Notes: generated by a model not told the origin, from the sequence alone. DNA of 64,000 nt from Pseudomonas sp. Teo4 (GCF_034387475.1 NZ_JAXCIL010000001.1:2170001-2234000); one strand, 5' to 3'; numbered from the stretch's first letter, positions 20,153-29,371 are shown. Made by a program: numbers and translations.

Positions 20153-21172
20153 TCAAGAACTCTCCCGCACCATCAACTCAAACCCCAAATCCTGCTGCTC
20201 GGTCGCAACCCGCTTGCCATCGAGCAGTGCCAACAGCGCTTGAGCAGCCCCACGCCCCACGGCTGCCCGTGGCGTACGAATCGAGGTCAGGCGCGGCACC
20301 ATCTGCGCCGAGGCGGGCAAGTCGTTGAACCCCACCATGGCCACACGTCCAGGCACCTCGACACCTTGGCGCATGGCTTGCAAGATCGCGCCTTGGGCCA
20401 GGTCGTCGTTGCAGAAGAAAATGCCATCCACATCCGGCGCCTGCTCCAGCAACTGACTGAACAGTTCACCCCCCAAAGCGATGGAGGACGGTTCCGGCGT
20501 CAGCATTTCCAATTCCGTCGCTTGCAGCCCGGCATCCACCAAGGCCTGGCGGAAACCCTCGGCGCGTTGCATCACCCGTGGGTCGAGCTGCGCGGCGATG
20601 AACGCCAGGCGGCGGCGGCCACGGTCGATCAGGTGGCGGGCAGCGGCGCGGCCGGCCTGGTGCTGGGAGAAGCCCACCGACAACTGTCCGACCTCCCCGC
20701 CCAGCTCCATCATATGGACACACGGCACACCGCTGGCCGCCAACATCTGGCGCGAAGCATCGCTGCGGTCGAAACCGGTCAGCAACATGCCACACGGCTG
20801 GTAGGCCAGATAATTGCGAATCAGGTTCTCTTCCTCGGCAATATCGTAGTGATAGTTACCGATCAGCACTTCCAGTCCGCGAGGGCGCATGACCTCGTGG
20901 ATGGCTTCCAGGGTGTCGATGAACAGCTGGTTGGAAAGTGAAGGAATCAACACCACCACCGACTGGCTGCGTGCCGACGCCAGGGCGCGGGCGGCTGGGT
21001 TGGCGACGTAGCCCAGGCTCGCCGCAGCGGCCATGACCTTTTCCACCAGTTCAGGCGCAACGGTGCTGACGCCGCGCAAGGCACGGGACGCGGTGATGGG
21101 GGATACCCCGGAAAGCCGGGCAACTTCTGCCAGCGTGGGACGACCGGTGGTGCGAGAGCCTGTGCGAGACAT
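20153..21172 (-). CDS. gntR: GntR, LacI-family gluconate repressor
   Basis: LacI-type regulator (339 aa). The N-terminal HTH (about residues 12-34, TLAEVARLSGVSPITASRALRG) and hinge are followed by a periplasmic-binding-protein-like effector domain. It is divergent from gntK-gntT, and the shared intergenic region carries two palindromic sites (21218-21231, 21347-21360) with a third before gntT. By analogy with Pseudomonas GntR it represses these genes and itself until gluconate or 6-phosphogluconate binds. The ATG at 21172 fits the family start; longer open sequence upstream covers the operator region. Confidence 0.93.
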   Translation of the reverse strand: MSRTGSRTTGRPTLAEVARLSGVSPITASRALRGVSTVAPELVEKVMAAAASLGYVANPAARALASARSQSVVVLIPSLSNQLFIDTLEAIHEVMRPRGLEVLIGNYHYDIAEEENLIRNYLAYQPCGMLLTGFDRSDASRQMLAASGVPCVHMMELGGEVGQLSVGFSQHQAGRAAARHLIDRGRRRLAFIAAQLDPRVMQRAEGFRQALVDAGLQATELEMLTPEPSSIALGGELFSQLLEQAPDVDGIFFCNDDLAQGAILQAMRQGVEVPGRVAMVGFNDLPASAQMVPRLTSIRTPRAAVGRGAAQALLALLDGKRVATEQQDLGFELMVRESS

Positions 21173-21217
21173 GAATGTTGTAATTTTACTACTTGCCAAG
21201 GATGGGGAACGGCCATA

Positions 21218-21231
21218 AGGTAGCGCTGTCT
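21218..21231. promoter_or_regulatory. Putative GntR operator 1
   Basis: AGGTAGCGCTGTCT, one of three near-identical palindromes around gntR-gntK-gntT (consensus AGRYAGCGCTRTCT). It lies 46 bp upstream of the gntR start, a suitable place for autoregulation. Confidence 0.8.
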
Positions 21232-21346
21232 CAGGACGCAGGCAATGTAATCTTTGGTAGTGCCCGGCACCCACGGCGTGCCAAGCGTCCATACTGCGTA
21301 AGGACAAGATCAATAACACCGGGGAGGTGGCGTTTCGTCGAAGACG

Positions 21347-21360
21347 AGACAGCGCTATCT
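21347..21360. promoter_or_regulatory. Putative GntR operator 2
   Basis: AGACAGCGCTATCT, 19 bp before the gntK start and just upstream of its AGGAGG. The centre is 129 bp from operator 1, compatible with looping. Confidence 0.8.
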
Positions 21361-21379
21361 CACTCCGCAGGAGGTACTG

Positions 21380-21919
21380 ATGAACTCTTCCCTGTCCGCC
21401 ATTGTGGTGATGGGTGTGGCTGGCTGCGGTAAAAGCAGCGTAGGCGCCGCCATCGCCAGCAAAAGCGGAGGCCGCCTGATCGAAGGCGACGCTTTCCACC
21501 CTGCCGAAAACATCAGCAAGATGAGCGCCGGCATCCCATTGAACGACGACGACCGTGCGGGCTGGCTGGTGCGCCTTGGCCAGGAGCTGCAAACCACACT
21601 CCAATCCGGCGAACGCCCGATTCTGACGTGCTCCGCCCTCAAGCGCAGCTACCGTGAAACCTTGCGCGCGGCGGTGCCGAACCTGTGCTTCGTGTTCCTC
21701 GAACTGACCCCGGCCGAAGCCGAAAAACGCGTACTGGCGCGCCCCGGCCACTTCATGCCGGCCAGCCTGATCGACAGCCAGTTCGCCACCCTTGAGCCCC
21801 CTCATGGCGAAGCGCTGACCCTCGCGCTGGACGCAACCCGGCCGCTTGTCACGCTCGCAGAGCAGGTAGACACCTGGCTAAAGCCCTGCGGTGAGCGGAG
21901 CCTGGCGCGAACCGCCTGA
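21380..21919 (+). CDS. gntK: Gluconokinase
   Basis: Cytoplasmic kinase (179 aa) that phosphorylates gluconate to 6-phosphogluconate for the Entner-Doudoroff pathway. The P-loop GVAGCGKS is at residues 12-19, with the family motifs EGDAFHPAENISKMSAGIPLNDDDR and CSALKRSYR. Start supported by CAGGAGG at 21368-21374. Divergent from gntR and 108 bp before gntT. The stop codon lies inside a small hairpin. Confidence 0.96.
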   Translation: MNSSLSAIVVMGVAGCGKSSVGAAIASKSGGRLIEGDAFHPAENISKMSAGIPLNDDDRAGWLVRLGQELQTTLQSGERPILTCSALKRSYRETLRAAVPNLCFVFLELTPAEAEKRVLARPGHFMPASLIDSQFATLEPPHGEALTLALDATRPLVTLAEQVDTWLKPCGERSLARTA

Positions 21920-21930
21920 TTTCGGCGGTT
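21910..21930 (+). terminator. Small hairpin at the gntK stop
   Basis: AACCGCC / GGCGGTT stem (7 bp) around the gntK stop, followed by TCATT. A possible attenuator that could reduce read-through into gntT, which has its own operator. Confidence 0.45.
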
Positions 21931-21945
21931 TCATTGGCTCACCTA

Positions 21946-21959
21946 AGATAGCGCTGTCT
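21946..21959. promoter_or_regulatory. Putative GntR operator 3
   Basis: AGATAGCGCTGTCT, 68 bp before the gntT start. It fits the same consensus and suggests that gntT also has its own GntR-controlled promoter. Confidence 0.8.
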
Positions 21960-22027
21960 TTACGCAAAAACCGTTAAAAATTAAAAAGCTACGCCAAAAA
22001 CAACGATAAGACCGAGGCATAAGAACC

Positions 22028-23380
22028 ATGTTCGGACTGGCAACTGATACCTTCCTGCTGCTCGACGCCCTTGTCACCATAGTCGGGCTGATTCTGCTGA
22101 TCACCCATTTCAAGGTCCACCCCTTCGTCGCCCTCACCCTCGCGGCCGGCTTCCTCGGCCTGACCTCCGGCATGCCGGTGGCCAAGGTCATGAAGTCGTT
22201 CCAGGACGGTTTTGGCGGCGTGCTTGGCTTCGTCGGCATCGTGCTGGCTCTCGGCACCATGCTGGGCAAGCTGATGGCCGACTCCGGCGGCGCGGACCAG
22301 ATCGCGCAAACGCTCATCCGCGCCTTCGGCAAGAAGAACGTGCACTGGGCAATGATGTTCGCCGCGTTTCTGGTGGGCATCCCGTTGTTCTTCGAGATCG
22401 GCTTCGTGCTGCTGATTCCGCTGGTGTTCATCGTCGCCCGCCGCTCGGGCGTGTCGCTGATCAAGATCGGCATCCCATTGCTGGCCGGCCTCTCCGTGGT
22501 CCATGGCCTGGTGCCACCGCACCCGGGGCCGCTGCTGGCCATCGGCATCTTCCACGCCGACATCGGCAAGACCATCTTCTATGGCCTGCTGGTGGCCTTG
22601 CCCACTGCCGTGATCGCCGGCCCGCTGTTCGGTAACTTCATCGCCCGCTACATTCCGGGCAACCCTTCGCAGGAGCTGATGGACCAGATCGCCAAGGAGT
22701 CCGATCAAGGCAACCTGCCGAGCTTCACCATCACCCTGGTCACCGTGCTGCTGCCGGTGGTGCTGATGCTGCTGAAGACTTTCGCCGACGTGGTACTGCC
22801 GGCCGAGCACATCGTGCGTCAGTGGATGGACCTGATCGGCCACCCCATCACCGCCCTGCTCGCTGCTTTGCTGCTGGCGTTCTACACCTTCGGTTCGGCC
22901 CGGGGCTTCAATCGCCAACAGATCATGAAGATGCTCGATCAGAGCCTGGCGCCGACCGCAGCCATCGTGCTTATCGTCGGTGCTGGTGGCGGCTTCAAGC
23001 AGATGCTGGTGGACACCGGTGTGGGTAACGTGATCGGGCAAATGGCGGTGCAAGCGGAAATTTCGCCGATCATGCTGGCCTGGCTGGTTGCGGCAGTGAT
23101 CCGCATCGCCACTGGTTCGGCAACGGTGGCGACCATTACCGGCGCGGGCATCGTCGCCCCGGTAATCGACCTGGTGCCGGGGGTGAACCGCGAGTTGCTG
23201 GTACTGGCCACCGGCGCTGGCTCGTTGATCCTGTCCCATGTCAACGACGCCGGTTTCTGGCTGGTGAAGCAGTACTTCAACATGACCGTGGCCGAAACCT
23301 TCAAGACCTGGAGCATGATGGAGACCATCCTGTCGGTGGTCGGCATCATCTTCATCATGCTGCTGTCGACGGTAGTGTGA
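22028..23380 (+). CDS. gntT: Gluconate:H+ symporter, GntP family
   Basis: Inner-membrane permease (450 aa) with 12 or more hydrophobic segments and GntP signatures such as FFEIGFVLLIPLVF, GLVPPHPGP and GSATVATITGAGIVAP. It should import gluconate made in the periplasm, for example by the glucose dehydrogenase at 57.7 kb. Third gene of the gnt cluster with an operator upstream. Frame intact; a hairpin follows. Confidence 0.94.
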   Translation: MFGLATDTFLLLDALVTIVGLILLITHFKVHPFVALTLAAGFLGLTSGMPVAKVMKSFQDGFGGVLGFVGIVLALGTMLGKLMADSGGADQIAQTLIRAFGKKNVHWAMMFAAFLVGIPLFFEIGFVLLIPLVFIVARRSGVSLIKIGIPLLAGLSVVHGLVPPHPGPLLAIGIFHADIGKTIFYGLLVALPTAVIAGPLFGNFIARYIPGNPSQELMDQIAKESDQGNLPSFTITLVTVLLPVVLMLLKTFADVVLPAEHIVRQWMDLIGHPITALLAALLLAFYTFGSARGFNRQQIMKMLDQSLAPTAAIVLIVGAGGGFKQMLVDTGVGNVIGQMAVQAEISPIMLAWLVAAVIRIATGSATVATITGAGIVAPVIDLVPGVNRELLVLATGAGSLILSHVNDAGFWLVKQYFNMTVAETFKTWSMMETILSVVGIIFIMLLSTVV

Positions 23381-23385
23381 CCCTC

Positions 23386-23407
23386 AGGGGGGCGTACAGC
23401 GCCCCCT
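23386..23407. terminator. Hairpin between gntT and the sigma54 regulator
   Basis: Imperfect stem AGGGGGGCG / CGCCCCCT with one bulged G and a short loop, lying between two convergent stops. Likely a bidirectional terminator, without a strong U-run. Confidence 0.55.
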
Positions 23408-23410
23408 CCT

Positions 23411-24835
23411 TCACCACTGACGCTTGTCAGGCCGGGTCAACCCCAGCTTTTCTATCCGGTAACGCAGCATGTCGCGGGACAACCCGAGCATCCGCGCCGA
23501 CTTGGTGACGTTCCAGTCGGTGCGGTCCAGCGTCCGGCACACCAGGTCCCGCTCCATGTCTGGCAAGCTGGTGCCAGGGTCAGGTTCATGCCGTGGCATC
23601 TCGAAGGGTGCCGGCGCAGGATGAGCCAAAGGCTCGTCGATCAAGGTCATGCACAGGTTCAGCTGATGCGCCTGCACCACTTCGTTGGGCGCCAGCAGCA
23701 CCGTTTGCTCCAGCATGTTGCGCAGCTCACGCACGTTTCCGGGCCAGCTGTAACCCAGCATCAGCGCCTCGGCCTCGGCCGAAAAACGCAGGTTGGGTTT
23801 GCCGTAGCGGCGCCCGTGGTGGGCCAGGAAGTGCCGGGCCAGCAGCAGAATGTCCTGCCCACGGGCATACAGGCGTGGCACTTTCAGGGCGATGATGCGC
23901 AAGCGGAAGAACAGGTCGCGACGGAATTTACCCTGCTGCACCATTTGCTCGAGGTTGCAGTTGGTGGCGCTGATCACCCGCAGGTCGACCTTGCGCTCCT
24001 TGACCGCACCGATGCGCCGAATGCTGCGGTCTTCAAGCAATTTGAGCAGCTTGGCTTGCAGGATCAGGTCCATTTCACCGATTTCATCCAGGAACAGCGT
24101 ACCGCCGTCGGCCGCCTCTACCAGGCCCACGCGGCGTTCCTTGGCATCGGTGAAGGCGCCCTTCTCGTGCCCGAACAGCTCGGCCTCCAACAGGTTGGCC
24201 GGAATGGAGGCACAGTTGAACTCGATGAACGGCCCCTTGCTGCGTGAACCATCGAAATGCAGGGCGCGCGCTACCAATTCCTTGCCTGTACCGGTTTCCC
24301 CTTCGACCAGCACCGGTGGCAAGTCGTCGCTGGCCATGCGCCGCTCGGCATCGAGCACTTGATGCAGCGTGTGCTTGAGCGTGAGCATGGCCGGCGACTC
24401 GCCGATCAACGCCTGCAGGCCGGACTTCTGCGCTTCGCGCTCCTGATAGAACGACAGCGTGCGCTCCATGCGGTCGGCAGCCAGCGCCTTGTCCAGGGTC
24501 AGCTTGAGCTCTGCCAGCACCACCGGCTTGGTCAGGTAATGGAAGGCCCCCTCCTTCATTGCCAGTACGGCGTCTTCGACGTTGCCGTAGCCGGTCATCA
24601 TGATCACCTTCAGCTCTGGCACCTGCGCAACGAGGGTGCGCAACAGGTCGTGCCCGTTCATGCCAGGTAGCGAGTTGTCGGTGAGTACCGCATCGGGCTG
24701 GACGCGCTTGATCTGCTCCAGCGCCAATTCCGCGCTGTGGCACACCGTCACCTCGAAGCCCTTGATGCTCAGGTACGTGCGTATGTTGTCGGCGAGGATT
24801 TCATCATCCTCGACTACCAGGATGCTGTGCTCCAT
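23411..24835 (-). CDS. NtrC-family sigma54-type response regulator
   Basis: 474 aa. The receiver has D53 (LTDNSLPGMN). The AAA+ domain (about 140-375) has Walker A GETGTGKE at 179-186, Walker B GGTLFLDEIGEM at 244-255, and GAFTDA at 226-231 in place of the usual GAFTGA. A Fis-type HTH ends the protein (NVTKSARMLGLSRDMLRYRIEKLGL). The ATG at 24835 is preceded by GGAGGAG; the start overlaps the upstream kinase gene by 32 bp. It should activate sigma54 promoters when phosphorylated by one or both adjacent kinases. Targets unknown. Confidence 0.92.
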   Translation of the reverse strand: MEHSILVVEDDEILADNIRTYLSIKGFEVTVCHSAELALEQIKRVQPDAVLTDNSLPGMNGHDLLRTLVAQVPELKVIMMTGYGNVEDAVLAMKEGAFHYLTKPVVLAELKLTLDKALAADRMERTLSFYQEREAQKSGLQALIGESPAMLTLKHTLHQVLDAERRMASDDLPPVLVEGETGTGKELVARALHFDGSRSKGPFIEFNCASIPANLLEAELFGHEKGAFTDAKERRVGLVEAADGGTLFLDEIGEMDLILQAKLLKLLEDRSIRRIGAVKERKVDLRVISATNCNLEQMVQQGKFRRDLFFRLRIIALKVPRLYARGQDILLLARHFLAHHGRRYGKPNLRFSAEAEALMLGYSWPGNVRELRNMLEQTVLLAPNEVVQAHQLNLCMTLIDEPLAHPAPAPFEMPRHEPDPGTSLPDMERDLVCRTLDRTDWNVTKSARMLGLSRDMLRYRIEKLGLTRPDKRQW

Positions 24836-26324
24836 GGTCTCCTCCCGCTGCAATATTGAAAGTAAGGCTGACGCGGGTTCCTTCCTCTTCGCGGCTGCTC
24901 AAGCTGACCGAGCCGCCAAAGCGCTCCATGATGCGTTTGACCAGGGCCAGGCCAACGCCCAGCCCTCCTTGCTTGGTGGTGAAGAACGGCTTGAACACCA
25001 TCCGTTCCTGCTGCTGGGTCATGCCCTTGCCGGTGTCGCTGAGCAGCAACTGGGCGCGTTGCCCGTCCTGCTGACTCACCTCGGCACGCAACTCGCCGCC
25101 GTTGGGCATGGCTTCCAGGGCGTTGGCAAACAGGCTGTTGAGGATCTGCGTCAGCTGCAGCGGCTGGCTGACCACCCACTGCGCCTGCGGCCCTTCGAAG
25201 CGGAACCGCACGCCATTGCGTTCGATCTGGTGGGTGAATGCCAGTCGGGTATCCTCGATCGCCGCGACAAGATCAACCGCCTCCGGCTCGTCGCTGGCCG
25301 GGCGCAGAGACACCAGCAGGTCACGGACCCAGCGGGACATGCGGTCCACCTGGCCGATGATATCGACGATGTTCTTCTGCGCCGTGGGGTTGGCGATTTC
25401 CTGCGCCAACTCCGCACTGGAGCGTATGTTGGCCAGCGGGTTGCGCAAACTGTGGGCCACCGCCGAGGACATCTCGCCCAGCGCCACATAGGTTTCGCTG
25501 GCCACCAGTCGGTCCTGCTGCTGGCGCAGCATGGATGCCGCCCGGCGCACGATCCAGAACAGGCCGAAATAGATCAGCGCCCCGCCCACCAGGGTCGAAG
25601 CCCAGATCAGCACATAGCCTCGCTGTATGCGTCGCACCAAGTCCTGGGGTTCCTTGTAGATTTCCACCATCGACAGCACCTGCTCACCTTGGCTGTCGAA
25701 CAAGGGAATGTAGTTTTCGATGAACAGGTACTGGGGCTCGCGCAGGAATTTTTGCTCTTCGCGGTCTTCGTCGGCTTGGTGGTAGCTGGCCGACACCGCC
25801 TTGCGTGAGCGGAAAGCACGATCAAGGTCGCCATCGGCCTCGATGCGCACGCCGATCAGCTCGCGGTTGGTGGACCACACGATGGTCCGGTCGCGGGCAT
25901 AGACGTTGGCCAACAACGTGTCTGGGAGGTGCTCGACATGGTCGAGGAACTCGACCCGGGTCGACTCGGCCAAGGCCGGCGTGAACTGCAGGTGCTGCTG
26001 GTCCAGCCGCGGATCTAGCAGCTCGCCCATGGTGATACCCGGTGGCAGCTGTGAATGGCGCACCTCGGCCTGGGCCATGGCCTGGATGAACTGGGCGGTC
26101 AGCATGGCATCGCGCTCGACGCTGTCGCGCACCACGAAACGGGTCGACACATACCCCAGGCCACCCGCCACCGAGGTGATGATCAGCAGGCTGATAATGG
26201 AAAACCAGCGCAGCAAATTGAACTCACGCAAGGGGCCGGCCAGGCCACCGGCGAGTACACGCGCCTTGTCGGGAACTTCGTTTTCCAGCGTTTGCATCGC
26301 TTGGTTCCCGCTCAGGAAGTCCAT
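24804..26324 (-). CDS. Membrane sensor histidine kinase (first of two paralogues)
   Basis: 506 aa. Membrane helix near residues 40-62, a periplasmic sensor region of about 190 residues, a second helix (about 250-275), HisKA (EMSSAVAHSLRNPLANIRSSAE) and HATPase_c with the G box (DTGKGM, then GGLGVGLALVKRIMERFGG). NtrB/DctB-like catalytic core. Its 3' end overlaps the sigma54 regulator gene, so they form a pair. Sensor and kinase parts closely resemble the next kinase upstream. A second in-frame ATG at 26297 is possible. Signal unknown. Confidence 0.88.
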   Translation of the reverse strand: MDFLSGNQAMQTLENEVPDKARVLAGGLAGPLREFNLLRWFSIISLLIITSVAGGLGYVSTRFVVRDSVERDAMLTAQFIQAMAQAEVRHSQLPPGITMGELLDPRLDQQHLQFTPALAESTRVEFLDHVEHLPDTLLANVYARDRTIVWSTNRELIGVRIEADGDLDRAFRSRKAVSASYHQADEDREEQKFLREPQYLFIENYIPLFDSQGEQVLSMVEIYKEPQDLVRRIQRGYVLIWASTLVGGALIYFGLFWIVRRAASMLRQQQDRLVASETYVALGEMSSAVAHSLRNPLANIRSSAELAQEIANPTAQKNIVDIIGQVDRMSRWVRDLLVSLRPASDEPEAVDLVAAIEDTRLAFTHQIERNGVRFRFEGPQAQWVVSQPLQLTQILNSLFANALEAMPNGGELRAEVSQQDGQRAQLLLSDTGKGMTQQQERMVFKPFFTTKQGGLGVGLALVKRIMERFGGSVSLSSREEEGTRVSLTFNIAAGGDHGAQHPGSRG

Positions 26325-26516
26325 TCAGGAAGGCCCAATGTATTGCTACCGTCCGTAGCAAATTGATAGCACTTCGCCACAGCAGCCGCAGCCGCCATTT
26401 GTCGTGACCTTGACGCTGCAAAAACTTCGCCAGACAAACCTGATTATTTTTTTCGTTGTATTTCATATAGATACGCAATATTTCTAATTTCGAATCGAGA
26501 TCAATTCCCCAATTTC

Positions 26517-26531
26517 GGGTAATTTTTACCC
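26517..26531. repeat. Palindrome in an AT-rich intergenic stretch
   Basis: GGGTAATTTTTACCC, a 6-bp stem with 3-nt loop, inside the 263-bp gap between the two kinase genes. The gap is much more AT-rich than its surroundings and probably holds the promoter of the downstream kinase-regulator pair. A regulator site or weak terminator are both possible. Confidence 0.4.
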
Positions 26532-26587
26532 AATCGCTATTTCTTGTTATAAATTAATGTCTTGTGTAAACATCATGACAATCAAGG

Positions 26588-28066
26588 TTAAGAGCGAACC
26601 AACCGGAAATTCAACGAAACCCGCGTGCCATGGCCTTCGCTACTGCTCAACCTCACCGAACCCCCAAAGCGTTCCATGATGCGCTTGACCAACATCAGGC
26701 CCACCCCTAGCCCACCTTGCTTGGTGGTGAAGAAGGGACGAAACGCCAGACGCTGCTGCTGTTCACTCATGCCCTTGCCGGTGTCGGACAGGCGCAAGGT
26801 GAGGCTACCGCGGTCGTGGCGCACCACCTCGACCTTCAGTTGCCCACCCTGCTCCATCGACTCCAGGGCATTGGCGATCAGGCTGTTGAAAATCTGCCCA
26901 ATCAACACCGGTTGCCCAAGCACCTGCACCGCGGGCACCGGTCGCACATCCAGGCTCACCCCTGCCCGCGTGAGCGCCGTCGCGAAGGTCTGCAGGCTTT
27001 CCTGAAGCGCCTGCGGCAAGTCCACCGGTACCGCTTCGTCATTCAGCGGCCGCAGCGATTGCAGCAACTGGCGGATCCACTGCGACATGCGGTCGACCTG
27101 GTTGATGATGTCGTTGATGTTCTTTTGCGCTGGGCCATCGTCGAACGCCTGGGCAAGTTCGGCACTGGAACGGATGCTGGCCAGCGGGTTGCGCAAGCTA
27201 TGGGCCACCGCCGAGGACACTTCACCCAGGGCGACGTAGGTCTCGCTGTTGATCAGCCGCTTCTGCTGCACCGCCATCACCCGCGAGGCACGCCGCATGA
27301 TGCCGTACAGGCCGATGTAGACCAGGCCGGCGCCGAGGGCGATCGCCAGCCAGATCAGCAACAGGCCGTGCTCGATGCGTACGATCAGGTCGTGGGGTTC
27401 CTTGTAGATTTCCACCATTGCCGTGACTTGCTCACCGTCGGCATCGAACAGGGGAATGTAGTTCTCGATGAACAACTGCTCGGGCGGGGTCACGAACTTC
27501 TGCTCGGCCCGAGCCTGCTCGAAGTCGTGGTAGCTCGCCGACACTCGCATCTTGTATTCGAAGGCTCGGTTGAGGTCTTCGTCCCCTTCGATCAACTTGC
27601 CCACCAGCGCCGGGTTGCTCGACCAGATCACCGTGCGGTCAGGCGCGTAGATATTGGCAAGCAGCATGTCCGGCAGATGGGCGATATGGTCGAGAAACTC
27701 CCCGCGCGCCTTGCGCCGGGCATCCGGGTCCACGTCGGGCAAGGACTGCTGGTCGGTGCGCGGGTCGAGCAACTCGCCCATGGTGCGCACGTTGGGGATG
27801 GACACATGGCGCACTTCGGCATCGGCAATGGCGGTGATGAACTGGGCAGTGAGCAACGCATCGCGCTCGACGCTCTCATCGATGATGAAGCGACTGGAGA
27901 TCAGGCCCAGCCCAACGGCCACCGACAGAATGATGGCCAGGCTGACCCAGGCATACCAGCTCAACAGGTTGAACGCCTTGCGCGGGGTCGCGGTTTCGGC
28001 GCCGACGGGCACTTCGAGCGTGTTCGAATGCGGGGCGATGTCCATATCGGACTCCACGGCGGTCAC
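26588..28066 (-). CDS. Membrane sensor histidine kinase (second paralogue)
   Basis: 492 aa with the same layout as the kinase at 24804-26324. Shared stretches include VERDA.LTAQFI, FIENYIPLFD, MVEIYKEP and AVAHSLRNPLA, plus the same C-terminal ATPase motifs; similarity covers both sensor and catalytic parts. No second response regulator is present, so both kinases may act on the single sigma54 regulator. An ATG at 28045 is an alternative start. The two genes are separated by 263 bp, so this one may have its own promoter. Confidence 0.87.
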   Translation of the reverse strand: MTAVESDMDIAPHSNTLEVPVGAETATPRKAFNLLSWYAWVSLAIILSVAVGLGLISSRFIIDESVERDALLTAQFITAIADAEVRHVSIPNVRTMGELLDPRTDQQSLPDVDPDARRKARGEFLDHIAHLPDMLLANIYAPDRTVIWSSNPALVGKLIEGDEDLNRAFEYKMRVSASYHDFEQARAEQKFVTPPEQLFIENYIPLFDADGEQVTAMVEIYKEPHDLIVRIEHGLLLIWLAIALGAGLVYIGLYGIMRRASRVMAVQQKRLINSETYVALGEVSSAVAHSLRNPLASIRSSAELAQAFDDGPAQKNINDIINQVDRMSQWIRQLLQSLRPLNDEAVPVDLPQALQESLQTFATALTRAGVSLDVRPVPAVQVLGQPVLIGQIFNSLIANALESMEQGGQLKVEVVRHDRGSLTLRLSDTGKGMSEQQQRLAFRPFFTTKQGGLGVGLMLVKRIMERFGGSVRLSSSEGHGTRVSLNFRLVRS

Positions 28067-28162
28067 CTTTGAAAGGTTATAGCCCAGAGTTGGGGAACCA
28101 TGACACCGATTTGTGGGGCCAGGCTGGCACCAGTCGCTTGTTCAGCCCCGAGAGGGAAAGCG

Positions 28163-28759
28163 CTACAAGGGCGAATCTTCGGCCAACCCCTGCAATTTTC
28201 GGTATTCGCGCAGCACATTGGGGACATACCGGCGGGTCTCGGCAAACGGCGGTACCGCCCGTCCGCGCCTGAGCACGGCGTCGGGGCCGGCGTTGTAAGC
28301 CGCCACGGCCAGGGTGATGTCGTTGTCGAACAGGTTCAGCATGCGTTTGAGGTAACGCGCGCCTCCTTGCACATTGTCTTCAGGGTCCAGGGCGTTCTCC
28401 ACCCCCATCTCCCGCGCCGTGCCCGGCATCAGTTGCATTAGCCCGACCGCCCCGGCCGCCGAGCGCGCCTTGGGGTTGTAGCCGGACTCGGCCTTGATCA
28501 GTGCGTGCAGCAGCGCCTGCGGCACATCGTGGATTCGCGCCGCCGCCGCGACGACGTCGGCGTAGGGCCTTCCGGTGACCAGTTGCGCATCGGCCGGGCC
28601 GGCCTGGGCGATCGGCTCACTGACCACCCGCTGGTAATGCCGTCCTGGCCGATGAACGTTGCTCAGTACATAGCCGCCTTTGGCATCGATGCTGATATAC
28701 ACATCGGCCTGGGCAGCGCCTGCCACCAACCAAATCAATCCCAGAATGACAACACGCAT
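28163..28759 (-). CDS. Lytic transglycosylase, SLT family
   Basis: Secreted murein-cleaving enzyme (198 aa). A signal peptide (about 1-18, ending AGAAQA) and a short linker precede the goose-lysozyme-like SLT domain (about 75-190) with the catalytic-Glu motif KAESGYNPKARS, AVGLMQLMPGTA and AVAAYNAGP. The start at 28759 has GGGAGGTGA upstream; longer open sequence covers the neighbouring gspG on the other strand. Divergent from gspG-gspF. Small SLT enzymes often open the wall for envelope-spanning machines, so a link to the pseudopilus pair is plausible but unproven. Confidence 0.9.
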   Translation of the reverse strand: MRVVILGLIWLVAGAAQADVYISIDAKGGYVLSNVHRPGRHYQRVVSEPIAQAGPADAQLVTGRPYADVVAAAARIHDVPQALLHALIKAESGYNPKARSAAGAVGLMQLMPGTAREMGVENALDPEDNVQGGARYLKRMLNLFDNDITLAVAAYNAGPDAVLRRGRAVPPFAETRRYVPNVLREYRKLQGLAEDSPL

Positions 28760-28945
28760 CTCGGTCACCTCCCGTTCAATGCCCCCGATGTGGGGGATAT
28801 GCCCCAGAAAACCTGAGCTTTTGAGCTTCGACGCAAGCACCGTGCCGCTTGCCATCCCGCATGCTGCAAGGCCCCGAGGCAGACGTGCACGGCTGTTGCA
28901 TGAGGCTTGAAAAAAGCATGTCCCCATGCAGCGGAGGGCTTCACC

Positions 28946-29371
28946 ATGCAACGCAGAATCACTACCCAACGTGGTTTCACCCTGCTTGAGCTTCTGGTGG
29001 TGCTGGTGGTGCTCGGCCTGCTGGCCGGGATCGTCGCGCCCAAATACTTCAGCCAGCTGGGCCGTTCGGAGGCCAAGGTGGCGCGTGCGCAGATCGAGGG
29101 GCTTAGCAAGGCGCTGGACCTCTATCGGCTGGAGGTGGGGCATTACCCCAACAGTGAGCAGGGCCTGCAGGCACTGGTGGCAGCCCCCAGCGGCGAAGCG
29201 CGCTGGACCGGGCCATACCTGCAGAAAGCGGTGCCACAGGATCCATGGGGCCGGCCCTACATCTACCGCCAACCTGGCGAAAACGGCGGTGAGTACGACC
29301 TGCTGTCGATGGGCAAGGACGGCCAGCCCGGCGGTGATGGGGAAAACGCCGAAATCACCAGCTGGCAATAA
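28946..29371 (+). CDS. gspG: Type II secretion major pseudopilin GspG
   Basis: Type IV-pilin-like protein (141 aa) with the prepilin-peptidase site RG/FTLLE (cleavage after G10), a hydrophobic N-terminal helix, and the GspG-specific C-terminus (LDLYRLEVGHYPNSEQGLQAL, then QDPWGRPYIYR and LLSMGKDGQPGGDGENAEI, with the calcium-site type residues). It should build a pseudopilus. gspF follows 11 bp later. No gspD, E, C, H-N genes are in the window. Confidence 0.93.
   Translation: MQRRITTQRGFTLLELLVVLVVLGLLAGIVAPKYFSQLGRSEAKVARAQIEGLSKALDLYRLEVGHYPNSEQGLQALVAAPSGEARWTGPYLQKAVPQDPWGRPYIYRQPGENGGEYDLLSMGKDGQPGGDGENAEITSWQ

Noticed and set aside
21172..21805. Longer frame for gntR to 21805
   Set aside because: It runs antisense through gntK and the operators; the HTH sits at the expected place only from 21172.
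28759..29368. Longer frame for the lytic transglycosylase
   Set aside because: The extension covers gspG antisense and would hide the signal peptide and its good ribosome site.
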